Shown: one piece after another, positions 49,595 to 58,949 of the stretch
How the letters are laid out: every line of letters begins with the position of its first letter
Numbering within the stretch: position 1 is the stretch's first letter
Source of the DNA: Methylovulum sp.
GTDB lineage: Bacteria > Pseudomonadota > Gammaproteobacteria > Methylococcales > Methylomonadaceae
Reading direction: 5' to 3'
Length of the DNA stretch: 64,000 nucleotides
Assembly: GCF_028687615.1 (NCBI RefSeq)
Contig: NZ_JAQTZU010000004.1
Span: 109,606 to 173,605, forward strand
Notes under the pieces: model-generated
Told to the model about the DNA's origin: nothing
What the model saw: the letters and a program-made list of their open reading frames with translations, nothing else
The model's database searches: none
Translations under genes and position numbers: made by a program

Positions 49595-51484
49595 TTACCA
49601 ATGCAAGGCCCGTAACCTGGAAAATTTTTTCCGTTGATGTTCCTGCATCCTGATCATCACATTCACCAAAGCTTCGATAGCATCCAAAATATAGGGGCCT
49701 TTGTTCAACATCACGCATTCCGCCCGCACCGCCATTGCGGCATCGGTAAATTCCGGCCTGGAGCGCACCCCTTTCTTGGCGATGGATTCCAGCACCTGCG
49801 TCGCCCAAATCACGGGTACATGCGCCGCTTCGCATAGCCACAGCAATTCTTCCTGAATTTCCGCCAGCCGCGCACTGCCTAGCTCAACCGCCAAATCTCC
49901 CCGCGCGATCATAATGCCCAGCGTGTGCCTGCCTATAGTGCCGAGAATAATATCGGGCAGGTTTTTTACCGCCAGATTGGTTTCGATTTTGGCGATGATC
50001 GGCAATTCGGTGGCATTGCGTTTCGCCAACTCATCCATCAAATAGTCCATGTCGGCTAAGGTTTCGACAAAGGAAAAGCCTATCAAATCGGCGTGTGTGC
50101 AGGCAAAATCCAAATCCTGCAAATCTTTTTCGCTTAACGGTGACAAGCCCAACTGGGTATCTGGGAAATTGATGCCTTTGTCGCTTTGGATGCCAACACC
50201 GCTGCTACGCACTTGATTCACCCGCAACAACGCGCCCTGTCCGGTGAGAGCTTCCACCACGGCACCCAGCTTGCCATCATCAATCCACACGGGCTGGCCT
50301 ATCGCCAATTTGGAACTGAACGCCGACAAGGTGCAGCCGATTTGTGCAGGCTGTATCAAATCGCCATTGTCATCGTATTCGGCGGGTTTGCCGAGAACAT
50401 CATTTTCGGTCAGCAATAACAAATCATTTTTGAAACAACGTATTTCCAGCGGCCCGCCGGCAAATTCGCCCAGATTAAACCGCTCATTGACGTTAGTGTC
50501 TTCGGTAGGTTCAGAAGCCAACACGTCCACCTCACAACCGGACTCCAGATAACTGCTTTGCCCGCAACTTGCCAACCACGCCTTGTCGGATACCGCTTGC
50601 TCGATTAGCAAATACCGCTGCTTTCCCCGTGCATCAATAAATCCTAGACGGCAACCAGGGCTTAGCCGCTGATGTAGGGCATCGGGGATGCTCACCCGGA
50701 ACAACAACCCCCCTTCCATCAATCCAGATGCTTGGGTTGCATCACCGGCTATCAAGAGCAATTGCCCTTTGGCGATGACATTGCCGCGCACATCTTTTTT
50801 TACTTTGATATGGTGGACAGGCAAACCCAAGGCAATGGCGCCGGTGCGGATTTTATGCCCCGCCAAATCCATCAAGATACGGCAGATTTTGCCAGTTTCG
50901 GTTTCGGCGCGGCGGATATTGCGTATCATGTTGCGCCAGACAACTTCATCATCATGGGCGCAATTTATTCTGGCGCAAGTCATGCCTTTTTCCAGCAAGG
51001 CCAAAATCAATTCGTAATTCCATGCCGTTTCGCTAGCTAAAGTGACCATGACATGGACTTTGCTATGTTCGTGAAATGGTCCGAACAACTCGATGTTATG
51101 CTGTTCCAGCAATTGCAACCCCCGGTTAAACCCCGATTCGCTAGGATTTTTATCATCCAACGAATACGCTTTGTCAGTCGCCCGTTTGAGCACGTCGATC
51201 ACCGCATCCAACGTCGATAACACCGAGGCTTCCGACCTGCCCAGTGATGACAATCCGGCTTGGGCGAGCCTATCTTGCAAATGGCGCAGGTCGAACTGCC
51301 TCAAAGCCAAATAATAGGCAAGGTTCAACGCACTTTTGTTAAACGCTCCGGCGCGGTAATAAGCTTGATATTTGTCCAAACGGCTAGCTGCATGGGCGGT
51401 AATTTTTTCGCGTAAATCTGCAACATCAACCAATAGTTGCTTTAGGGTGTCGTCGTAGATGTCGTGGTTGGTCAATTCAGTCAT
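49595..51484 (-). CDS. Pyruvate-kinase-like protein with long N-terminal extension
   Basis: The 629-residue protein has an N-terminal helical region of about 130 residues, then pyruvate-kinase motifs: HVMVTLASETAWNYE, MDLAGHKIRTGA in place of DTKGPEIRTG, IIAKIET (active-site Lys), GIMIARGDLAVELG and PVIWATQVLESIAKKGVRSRPE. The usual MLSGETA is MLNKGPYILDA, as in a plant/bacterial subgroup, and the C-terminal allosteric domain is absent. It may have pyruvate kinase activity or a related role. It is monocistronic. Confidence 0.75.
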   Translation of the reverse strand: MTELTNHDIYDDTLKQLLVDVADLREKITAHAASRLDKYQAYYRAGAFNKSALNLAYYLALRQFDLRHLQDRLAQAGLSSLGRSEASVLSTLDAVIDVLKRATDKAYSLDDKNPSESGFNRGLQLLEQHNIELFGPFHEHSKVHVMVTLASETAWNYELILALLEKGMTCARINCAHDDEVVWRNMIRNIRRAETETGKICRILMDLAGHKIRTGAIALGLPVHHIKVKKDVRGNVIAKGQLLLIAGDATQASGLMEGGLLFRVSIPDALHQRLSPGCRLGFIDARGKQRYLLIEQAVSDKAWLASCGQSSYLESGCEVDVLASEPTEDTNVNERFNLGEFAGGPLEIRCFKNDLLLLTENDVLGKPAEYDDNGDLIQPAQIGCTLSAFSSKLAIGQPVWIDDGKLGAVVEALTGQGALLRVNQVRSSGVGIQSDKGINFPDTQLGLSPLSEKDLQDLDFACTHADLIGFSFVETLADMDYLMDELAKRNATELPIIAKIETNLAVKNLPDIILGTIGRHTLGIMIARGDLAVELGSARLAEIQEELLWLCEAAHVPVIWATQVLESIAKKGVRSRPEFTDAAMAVRAECVMLNKGPYILDAIEALVNVMIRMQEHQRKKFSRLRALHW

Positions 51485-51692
51485 AAAAGTTCAACAAGTG
51501 TTTTAACAGTAAGGAGATTCCAGCTCCTTTTTAGCTTAGCTGAAAAAAAACGCTAAGGTCATAATTTAAATAGTTATGCTGGTATATTACTATCCCATCA
51601 GTTCTTGCTTTAGTATTATTAGATTGTAATATCCATTCAATTAAGTTATTGATTGTTTCATAAATGCCAAATAAAGCATAGGCGGTGAACTT

Positions 51693-51785
51693 ATGAAACG
51701 ATTAATAAACGGCGTTTTTGAAGAACGCTTTCTCAAAATTAAAAATAATGCCAAAATGTCAAAAAAAACACGAGAACATCCATGA
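51693..51785 (+). CDS. Possible 30-residue leader ORF overlapping mlaA
   Basis: The frame begins at an ATG at 51693 after GGCGGTG and encodes a basic peptide (MKRLINGVFEERFLKIKNNA and further Lys). Its stop overlaps the mlaA start as ATGA. Translational coupling is possible, but its codons are A/T-rich and it may not be expressed. Confidence 0.3.
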   Translation: MKRLINGVFEERFLKIKNNAKMSKKTREHP

Positions 51786-52597
51786 AACAACAAACATTCA
51801 AAACAAAACCGTATTTACCAGGTTTCCCAGTTATCACAATGGTTGTCACAATAGCACTCAGTGGTTGTGCCTCTACGGGGAATGATCCGTGGCAAGGCTG
51901 GAATCATGGGGCACAGTCATTCAATGACAGTATCGACAGAAATGTGCTTAAGCCCTTGGCCCAAGGTTATCAGTGGGTGACGCCTAAGTTCGTTGACGAT
52001 AGCGTGACCAACGTCTTCAGTAATATGAACGATATTGGTGTCACTATCAATGACTTGCTGCAATTCAAACTGCTCCAAAGCGGCATGGATTTCAGCCGTT
52101 TTCTGGTCAATACCACTATCGGCATGGGTGGACTCCTTGATGCCGGGGAAATGATGGGCTTGCATAAGCATATTGAAGACTTCGGGCAAACCTTGGCTGT
52201 TTGGGGTGTACCTTCCGGGCCTTATCTGGTGTTGCCGTTTTATGGCCCCAGTTCGCCTAGGGAGACACTGGGCTTGGTCGGCGACGCGTTCCTGAATCCG
52301 CTCACCTACCTATCCATATTTGGTACGACGGATGCCGCCGCTTCGACGGCGGGCGCGAAATTTGTCGAAATAGTCGACAACCGGGCGCAATTGCTTTCAA
52401 CGGGGAAAATCGTCGATGAAGCGACTAATTCTGACCGCTATGAGTTTATTAAAAACGCTTACCAGCAACGCCGTGAATATCTGATCACCGACGGCAAAAG
52501 CCAAAAAGATGATGCTGACTTGGATAATGAGCTGGATGCCATTGAAAAAGAAGAGGTAAAGTCGGCAGAACCTGCTGTGACAAAACCTGAACCTTAG
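51782..52597 (+). CDS. mlaA: Phospholipid-transport lipoprotein MlaA
   Basis: The 271-residue outer-membrane lipoprotein has the lipobox LSGC, then DPWQGWNHGAQSFND, LLQFKLLQSGMDFSRFLVNTTIGMGGLLD and VWGVPSGPYLVLPFYGPSSPRE, all typical of MlaA/VacJ. It removes mislocated phospholipids from the outer leaflet. No mlaBCDEF genes are adjacent. The C-terminal tail is acidic and rich in Glu and Pro. Confidence 0.93.
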   Translation: MKQQTFKTKPYLPGFPVITMVVTIALSGCASTGNDPWQGWNHGAQSFNDSIDRNVLKPLAQGYQWVTPKFVDDSVTNVFSNMNDIGVTINDLLQFKLLQSGMDFSRFLVNTTIGMGGLLDAGEMMGLHKHIEDFGQTLAVWGVPSGPYLVLPFYGPSSPRETLGLVGDAFLNPLTYLSIFGTTDAAASTAGAKFVEIVDNRAQLLSTGKIVDEATNSDRYEFIKNAYQQRREYLITDGKSQKDDADLDNELDAIEKEEVKSAEPAVTKPEP

Positions 52598-52633
52598 GGT
52601 GTAGAACAGCTATTTAAGGGGCAACGTTATTTT

Positions 52634-53434
52634 ATGAAAAAACGCCAACTGAATTATGCCGTAGCATCCTATCTCCCGCTAAGCAGAAACACCCAGCATC
52701 AGTTTGCCCAAGCTTTTGCCCTACGTATTTACCGTAGCAACAGTGTTTATAGTTTCATCCCGAAAAATGCTTGTTCCACGATGCGGGTATCGTTGGCGAT
52801 GGCGAATGGTTGCGTCGATAATCTGGCAGATTTTAACTGGATACATTGCAACAACGACACCTTTAAGGCGGATCTCGCCAGCCTGATCCAGGCCGAATAC
52901 ACCTTTGTTATTCTACGCTGCCCGTTTGCACGGCTGGCGAGTGCCTATCTGGACAAAATTGTCGATACGACCGGCGTTGCCTGGGAACTGTATGATGCCG
53001 TGCAAAGAAAAATGGAGATTGAAGACATGACGTTTAGAATCTTCGTCAATACCATCACTAAAGCCACTGTCTTACGCTCGAATATCCACTGGCAACCCCA
53101 AGTGGATTTTTTGGTGTACAAGGAATACGACGACTATTTCAACCTGGAAACTTTCGCCACCGCGCAAAGCACCATAGAAACAAAAGCCCGGATTGAAATT
53201 GTCGATGCCCGAAAACTCACCCGCCACGGTATTGACCGTTTTGAATTGGTCGGCAATGACAATTATGCCGATTATCTGCCGGATGCTATCCGCACCATGA
53301 AGAAAACCGGCAAAGCCCCAAAACCCGCCGCGTTATACGATGATGAACTGGTTGCCAAAGTCAGCAAAATTTACAAGAAAGACATTGCCTTATATAAATC
53401 CTTGTTCGGCGACAAAAACTTGATGTTTCCGTAG
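52634..53434 (+). CDS. Sulfotransferase-family protein 1
   Basis: The 266-residue protein has FIPKNACSTMRVSLA (5'-phosphosulfate loop) and VILRCPFARLASAYLDK (3'-phosphate motif), marking the sulfotransferase-2 type. The enzyme would transfer sulfate from PAPS to a polysaccharide or other acceptor. It has no signal peptide. A tandem paralogue follows at 53529. It starts 37 bases after mlaA. Confidence 0.75.
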   Translation: MKKRQLNYAVASYLPLSRNTQHQFAQAFALRIYRSNSVYSFIPKNACSTMRVSLAMANGCVDNLADFNWIHCNNDTFKADLASLIQAEYTFVILRCPFARLASAYLDKIVDTTGVAWELYDAVQRKMEIEDMTFRIFVNTITKATVLRSNIHWQPQVDFLVYKEYDDYFNLETFATAQSTIETKARIEIVDARKLTRHGIDRFELVGNDNYADYLPDAIRTMKKTGKAPKPAALYDDELVAKVSKIYKKDIALYKSLFGDKNLMFP

Positions 53435-53528
53435 CAAAAACCTACAACCTCTCCTAGTGGCTAACAATCATGTCCGTATTCCTTCGCTGTATTCGGGCAG
53501 TCATATTTTTTCATCTTCAAGTGTTTTT

Positions 53529-54326
53529 ATGAAACAGCGCCAACTTTTATACTCCGCTTCTTACCTGCCTTTAGCTGAAAACCATCAGCATCAGTTTGCC
53601 CAATCACAGGCGTTGCGTATTTACCGAAGCAACAGCATTTATAGTTTTATCCCTAAAAATGCTTGCACTACGATGCGCTTGTCTTTGGCGATAGCCAATG
53701 GTTGTATAAAAAGTGAAGCTGATTTCAAGTGGATACGTCATAACAGCAACACTTTTACGACTGACCTCCCCAGCCTGATCCAAGCCGACTATACCTTTGT
53801 CATTTTACGTTGCCCATTTGCACGGGTAGCCAGTGCTTATTTGGATAAAATTGTCCAGATGAAACCCTTGGCGTTGAAGTTGTATAACACCATCAATAAA
53901 GCCGTGGAAATTGAAAACATGTCGTTTAGATGCTTTGTCAATTCGATCACCCAAGCCAATGTATTACGATCAGATACCCACTGGCGCCCACAAACTGATT
54001 TTTTAGTTTATGAAGAATATGACGATTATTTCAACCTGGAAACATTTGCCACAGCCAAAAGCAAAATTGAAAGTAATGCCCTGATTAAAATTTTTGATGC
54101 GAGAAAGCCCTATAACCACAGTTTGAGCCATTATGCACTGGTCAATGACGGTCATTTTGCCGATACGCTTCCAGGGACTATTTTGGCCATGATGAAATCA
54201 GGGCAAGTCCCTACCCCATCGGCGTTATACGATGACGAACTGGCAACTAAAGTCTACGAAACCTATAAAGACGACATCGCTTTATATAAATCCTTGTTCG
54301 GCGACAAAAACTTGATGTTTTCGTAA
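53529..54326 (+). CDS. Sulfotransferase-family protein 2, tandem paralogue
   Basis: The 265-residue protein aligns with protein 1 along its length (FIPKNACTTMRLSLA, VILRCPFARVASAYLDK). The last 38 coding bases before the stop region are identical in both genes, while the rest has diverged. The ATG at 53529 aligns with the start of protein 1; an upstream frame to 53457 is not needed. Confidence 0.75.
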   Translation: MKQRQLLYSASYLPLAENHQHQFAQSQALRIYRSNSIYSFIPKNACTTMRLSLAIANGCIKSEADFKWIRHNSNTFTTDLPSLIQADYTFVILRCPFARVASAYLDKIVQMKPLALKLYNTINKAVEIENMSFRCFVNSITQANVLRSDTHWRPQTDFLVYEEYDDYFNLETFATAKSKIESNALIKIFDARKPYNHSLSHYALVNDGHFADTLPGTILAMMKSGQVPTPSALYDDELATKVYETYKDDIALYKSLFGDKNLMFS

Positions 54327-54327
54327 T

Positions 54328-56460
54328 TCACGTCCTAAACCACAACGCCCCCCGCACACACCGCAAAATCTCGTAAGAATATTGCCCTTCAAAGTGCTCA
54401 AAAACGGGTTTGAGGGCATTTTTCTGCTCTTCCGGCAAGGCCAATAGCACTGCTTCAATTTGACTTATTTCCGCTTCCGGCAATTCCACCACATCACCCA
54501 ACATCAACAAACCCTGCTCCAAGGCTTGCGCCAAGTGGGTGTAAATTGTGCTGGCTTTCAAGCCGCGTTTTTCGGCAACTTGCGCGACGGTGAAACCTAA
54601 ACGGAATAAATTCAGCGACTCGCTGGCCGTATCGGCAAGATCATCATCAACGCCAACAAATTGTTGGATCACCGCCAAAAACTGCTCGCCATATTGCTCC
54701 AGTTTGCGGGTGCCGATGCCGGAAATCATCGCCATTTGCTTGAGATTGGCAGGTTTGGCTTCCATCATCGCCATTAACGTCGCGTCATGGAAAATCACAT
54801 ACGGTGGCACGTCTTGGGCTTCGGCGATTTCCTTGCGTTTGGCGCGTAAGGCTTCCCACAACGAGCTTGAATCGCCCTGCGTTTTGCTGGTGCGGCTGGC
54901 TTTGATTTTTTCCGGTTTCACGTCTTTGCGTAACATCAGCTTTTGCTCGCCGCGCAAAATGGGGCGGCTGGCTTCCGTCAATTGCAACGCGCCGTAACGG
55001 TCAAAATCGACGCTGACCAAGCCCCTCGCCACCAATTGCCGGAACACCGAATGCCATTGCTGTTCGTCCAAGGCTTTGCCGATACCAAAGGTCGATAGCC
55101 CCTGATGCCCGAATTGGCTGATGCGCGTGGTTTGTTTGCCCAGCAACACATCAATCAGATAGCCGACTCCAAAGCGTTGTTGGCTACGGTAAATGCACGA
55201 CAAAGCCTGTTGCGCCGCCAAGGTGCCATCCCAAGTTTGCACGGGTTCCATGCAGATGTCGCAATTGCCGCAAGGTTTTTCTAGCGTATCGCCAAAATAA
55301 CTTAACAAATTCTGCCGCCGGCAATGCACTTGCTCGCACAAAGCCAACATGGCATCGAGTTTGTGGAATTCCACCCGCTTACGCGCCTCATCGGAAGGCG
55401 ATTCGGCCAGCATTTTCCGTAGCGTGATCACATCCTGCAAACCATAAGCCATCCAGGCATTGGCGGGCAAGCCATCCCGCCCTGCCCTGCCCGTTTCCTG
55501 ATAATACGCCTCGACACTTTTCGGCAAATCCAGATGCGCGACAAAACGCACGTTGGGCTTGTCTATGCCCATGCCAAAAGCAATCGTCGCCACAATGACC
55601 AAGCCTTCCTCCATCAAAAAGCGGTGCTGGTTCTGATAGCGCACGTCATTGCTGAGTCCGGCGTGATACGGCAAGGCCCGGATGCCTTTGCTGGTCAGCC
55701 AGATGGCGGTTTCTTCGACTTTTTTGCGCGACAAACAATAAACAATCCCCGCATCGCCCGCATGTTCGGCCTGGATAAAGCTCAGCAATTGTTGTTTGGC
55801 GTTTTGTTTTTGCACTATCCGGTAACATATATTCGGGCGGTCAAAACCACTGCGGAACAATTGCGCGTTTTCCAAACCCAAGCGCACCGTGATTTCCTGA
55901 CGGGTACGGTCATCCGCCGTCGCCGTCAGGGCGATGCGCGGAATGCTCGGAAAACGCTCATGCAGCATCGACAACTGCAAATAATCGGCGCGAAAATCAT
56001 GCCCCCATTGCGAAACGCAATGCGCTTCGTCTATCGCAAACAAGGCGATGTTGATCCGGGCGAACAAGGCGCGGGTGTATTCGGAAGCGAGCCGCTCCGG
56101 TGCGACATAAAGCAAATCCAGCTCGCCATCGAGCAATTGCTGTTCGATGCGGCGGGCTTCCGGCAAGGCCAGTGTGGAATTCAAAAACGCCGCTTTCACG
56201 CCCAATTGCAGCAAGGCGCTGACTTGATCCTGCATCAGCGCGATCAACGGCGAGATGACGATGCCGACACCGGATCTTAGCAAAGACGGAATCTGGTAAC
56301 ACAAGGATTTGCCGCCGCCCGTCGGCATCAGCACCAAGGCATCTTGACCTGCCAGCACTTGTTCTATCACCGCTTGCTGATGGCCCCGAAAATTCTCATA
56401 ACCAAACACCGTTTTCAGGACTTGTAGCGGCGTGTTTTGTGTGTTGCTCGTCATAATCAT
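54328..56460 (-). CDS. recQ: ATP-dependent DNA helicase RecQ
   Basis: The 710-residue protein has Walker A (GGGKSLCYQ), the DEAH box with [12 protein letters not shown], helicase motifs V and VI ([19 protein letters not shown]), the zinc-binding region with [10 protein letters not shown], and an HRDC domain near the C-terminus ([19 protein letters not shown]). A further helix-turn-helix-like segment ([21 protein letters not shown]) follows. RecQ unwinds DNA for repair. It converges on the sulfotransferase genes with one base between stops. Confidence 0.95.
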   Translation of the reverse strand: MIMTSNTQNTPLQVLKTVFGYENFRGHQQAVIEQVLAGQDALVLMPTGGGKSLCYQIPSLLRSGVGIVISPLIALMQDQVSALLQLGVKAAFLNSTLALPEARRIEQQLLDGELDLLYVAPERLASEYTRALFARINIALFAIDEAHCVSQWGHDFRADYLQLSMLHERFPSIPRIALTATADDRTRQEITVRLGLENAQLFRSGFDRPNICYRIVQKQNAKQQLLSFIQAEHAGDAGIVYCLSRKKVEETAIWLTSKGIRALPYHAGLSNDVRYQNQHRFLMEEGLVIVATIAFGMGIDKPNVRFVAHLDLPKSVEAYYQETGRAGRDGLPANAWMAYGLQDVITLRKMLAESPSDEARKRVEFHKLDAMLALCEQVHCRRQNLLSYFGDTLEKPCGNCDICMEPVQTWDGTLAAQQALSCIYRSQQRFGVGYLIDVLLGKQTTRISQFGHQGLSTFGIGKALDEQQWHSVFRQLVARGLVSVDFDRYGALQLTEASRPILRGEQKLMLRKDVKPEKIKASRTSKTQGDSSSLWEALRAKRKEIAEAQDVPPYVIFHDATLMAMMEAKPANLKQMAMISGIGTRKLEQYGEQFLAVIQQFVGVDDDLADTASESLNLFRLGFTVAQVAEKRGLKASTIYTHLAQALEQGLLMLGDVVELPEAEISQIEAVLLALPEEQKNALKPVFEHFEGQYSYEILRCVRGALWFRT

Positions 56461-56739
56461 TTTTGCAGGATTTGGTGGAAGCCTAAGCCACCACTGTGTT
56501 CATAAAAATAAAGGGGGGATTTTAACACAATGCAGTAAAGCTTAATTTGGCAGGCAAAAAACGATGGTGGCAAACTTGGTGTTTGGAACACTTGCCTTGG
56601 CTTGAACTGGAGCAAACAGGTTTGCACTCCACGTTTTTAAATGGAATTAAGATTTAACCCACTACCGCAAAAACCATTAAACTTACGGCGCAGTAGAAGA
56701 ACTTATGGGAATATTAAAAAAACACATCAGGAAAACATC

Positions 56740-57771
56740 ATGAACAACCCATCCCCATTACGCTTTGGAATTTTGGGCGGGGCACGCATCAACGAACGTA
56801 TGCTGCCCGCCATAATCGAAGCCCACAATGCCGAACTCATCGCCATCGCCAGCCGCCGTGAAGGTGCGGCGGCAGAAACTTTGGCACGTTATGCACCGCA
56901 ACAACAAGGTGTCAAAACTTACCACACGCTAGACGGCTTGCTCAACGACAGCGATGTGCAAGCCGTGTACATCCCGCTTGCCAACCACGAACACGCCGAA
57001 TGGACACTACGCGCTATCGAGCACGGCAAACACGTCTTGTGCGAAAAACCGATGGCCTTGGCCGTCAACGACATCCTCGCCATCCAAACCGCCGCCCGCC
57101 GCCACCAGGTCACGGTCATGGAAGGTTTTATGTACCGCTTCCACCCGCAACATGCGCGGGTGCTGGAGCTGATCCAATCAGGGCTATTCGGCGACATCCG
57201 CTCCGTCCGTGCCACTTTTTCCTTCATGATGCGCCCCGAACGCATGTACCGCCTCGAAGAACCCATCAGCCGTGGCGGCGGGGCGATGTGGGATATTGGC
57301 TGCTATGCCATCCACACATTACGGATGTTTTTCCAACAAGAACCCATCGCCGTGACCGCCCTGTCCCAAACTGTAGCCAGCGGCGCCGACATAGCCGCCA
57401 GCGGTGTGCTGGATTTTGGCGACGGCAAATACGCGCAATTCGATTTCAGCTTCGCCCGCGCCCGCCGCTGTGAATATGAAATCATCGGCACCAAAGGCGG
57501 GCTGGTATGCCATGTTGTCTGGCAACTTCCCGGTGATGTGCCGATGTTGACGTGGTGGACAGATGACGGACGCCAAACGGAAGAACGCTTACCGGCGGCA
57601 AACCATTTCCGGCTGGAAGTGGAACATTTCAGCCAGTGTGTGCTGGCAGGCACCGAACCGAAATTATCCTTGGACGATGCCGAAAGCAACTGCCGCACAA
57701 TAAATGCCGCGTTGCAATCGGCGCAAGAAGGCTGGGTGGTTAGATTGGCGGGGATGGGTGGTCAGGAATAA
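56740..57771 (+). CDS. Gfo/Idh/MocA-family oxidoreductase
   Basis: The 343-residue NAD(P)-dependent enzyme has an N-terminal Rossmann fold (FGILGGARIN), the conserved EKPMALAV, and a C-terminal domain with the GGGAMWDIGCYAIHTLR motif. Substrates of the family are sugars, inositols and bile-pigment-like compounds; none can be chosen from this gene. The ATG at 56740 has AGGA before it. It is monocistronic. Confidence 0.85.
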   Translation: MNNPSPLRFGILGGARINERMLPAIIEAHNAELIAIASRREGAAAETLARYAPQQQGVKTYHTLDGLLNDSDVQAVYIPLANHEHAEWTLRAIEHGKHVLCEKPMALAVNDILAIQTAARRHQVTVMEGFMYRFHPQHARVLELIQSGLFGDIRSVRATFSFMMRPERMYRLEEPISRGGGAMWDIGCYAIHTLRMFFQQEPIAVTALSQTVASGADIAASGVLDFGDGKYAQFDFSFARARRCEYEIIGTKGGLVCHVVWQLPGDVPMLTWWTDDGRQTEERLPAANHFRLEVEHFSQCVLAGTEPKLSLDDAESNCRTINAALQSAQEGWVVRLAGMGGQE

Positions 57772-57861
57772 AACTAGGCACTAGACTGGGCAGTTTTTGC
57801 GCCGTAACGAAGTGCGGGGTGGATGTTGAATAACAGGCAATATCTAAACGGTTTCATAAAA

Positions 57862-57960
57862 TATACTTCAAATTGCCACATTTTCGGTTTTTAGCTGGAA
57901 GGAGCGCGTACCCTTTGGGGGCATAAAGGCATCCTGCCCGCCAGTTGCGGTCAAAACGCC
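57862..57960. repeat. Left half of MITE family T, cut by another element
   Basis: It begins ATATACTTCAAATTGCCAC and continues through the family interior to TTGCGGTCAAAACGCC. The right end is replaced at 57961 by a different element. Confidence 0.65.
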
Positions 57961-58196
57961 GACAGCCTCCCAGGGCTACCTCATTAAAATATTTTTATAA
58001 AATAATTGGTTATATATTTTCGTTTTATCGATTTAACGCCAGTGATTTTTTGCAATTTGTAACTTATTGTATTCACCAATGAATTGCTTATAGATTTAGA
58101 AACGGTTTAAAAAACCCATATTTGAACACAAACTGCAAATTTTTAAATAGCTGATTATATTTATATTTTTAATGAGGTGGCCCTGGACAGCCTCCC
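57961..58196. mobile_element. MITE-like element with direct repeats GACAGCCTCCC at both ends
   Basis: GACAGCCTCCC occurs at 57961-57971 and 58186-58196. Just inside, CCAGGGCTACCTCATT and AATGAGGTGGCCCTGG are inverted with one mismatch. The A/T-rich interior has no gene. It abuts the cut family T copy. The direct repeats could be a target duplication or part of the element. Confidence 0.6.
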
Positions 58197-58204
58197 AAAA
58201 AACC

Positions 58205-58747
58205 TTACTGCTTCTTTTGGTATGTGCCGATTAATTCAGCTTTTGCCAGAATATGCCCTCGCATGGCTTGCTCCAATTGCACTTTAGTGGGCGTCCCTAA
58301 ACCATCAGGCAGCTTCACATCCAACGCATATAGCTTATGAAAATAACGATGGCGTCCAATCGGCGGGCAAGGGCCGCCATAACCCGTTTTTTTCCAATCA
58401 TTTAAACCCTCGCCTGTACCCGCAGGCAAATCCTTTACCGCTTCCGGCAATCCGGTGCTTTCCACGGGTAGGTTGTATAAAACCCAATGCACCCAGGTTA
58501 ATTTAGGTGCGACGGGATCAGGTGCGTCCGGGTCATCAACAATCAACACCAGACTTTTGCTGGCGGCGGGTATTTGTGACCACATGATAGGCGGCGATAA
58601 ATTAGTCCCTTCGCAGGTGAATTGACTGGGGATTTCTCCTTGATGTTGAAAAGCAGGGGATTGTATGTTCATGGCAGTATCCTTGGTTTCCGCTTGTACA
58701 AAAAGGGAGATGAATAAAGCAGTTAAAAAAATTATTAATTTTTTCAT
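58205..58747 (-). CDS. Secreted YbhB/YbcL-type PEBP protein
   Basis: The 180-residue protein has a signal peptide (cleavage near VQA) and the PEBP/Raf-kinase-inhibitor-like fold with FTCEGTNLSPPIMWSQIP, LVLIVDDPDAP, TWVHWVLYNLP and YGGPCPPIGRHRYFHKLYALD. Bacterial members bind small molecules, and no enzymatic role is firmly known. It lies alone. Confidence 0.85.
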   Translation of the reverse strand: MKKLIIFLTALFISLFVQAETKDTAMNIQSPAFQHQGEIPSQFTCEGTNLSPPIMWSQIPAASKSLVLIVDDPDAPDPVAPKLTWVHWVLYNLPVESTGLPEAVKDLPAGTGEGLNDWKKTGYGGPCPPIGRHRYFHKLYALDVKLPDGLGTPTKVQLEQAMRGHILAKAELIGTYQKKQ

Positions 58748-58949
58748 GATATTAGCGTCTGTCTAAGATTGGGGAGCTTGTATTCTACTCCCAAGATGTC
58801 TTCAAAACTAAACCGCCAATTTCAACAGGAATGTTATAAGAAAGCAGCCTTAATCTGTATGGGGGTTTAACTGTCCATTACTTATACAAGGTTTGTTTTA
58901 TTTGGTAACATGGAATCTGGCATTCCCCATAACATTGAGGCGATATAAC

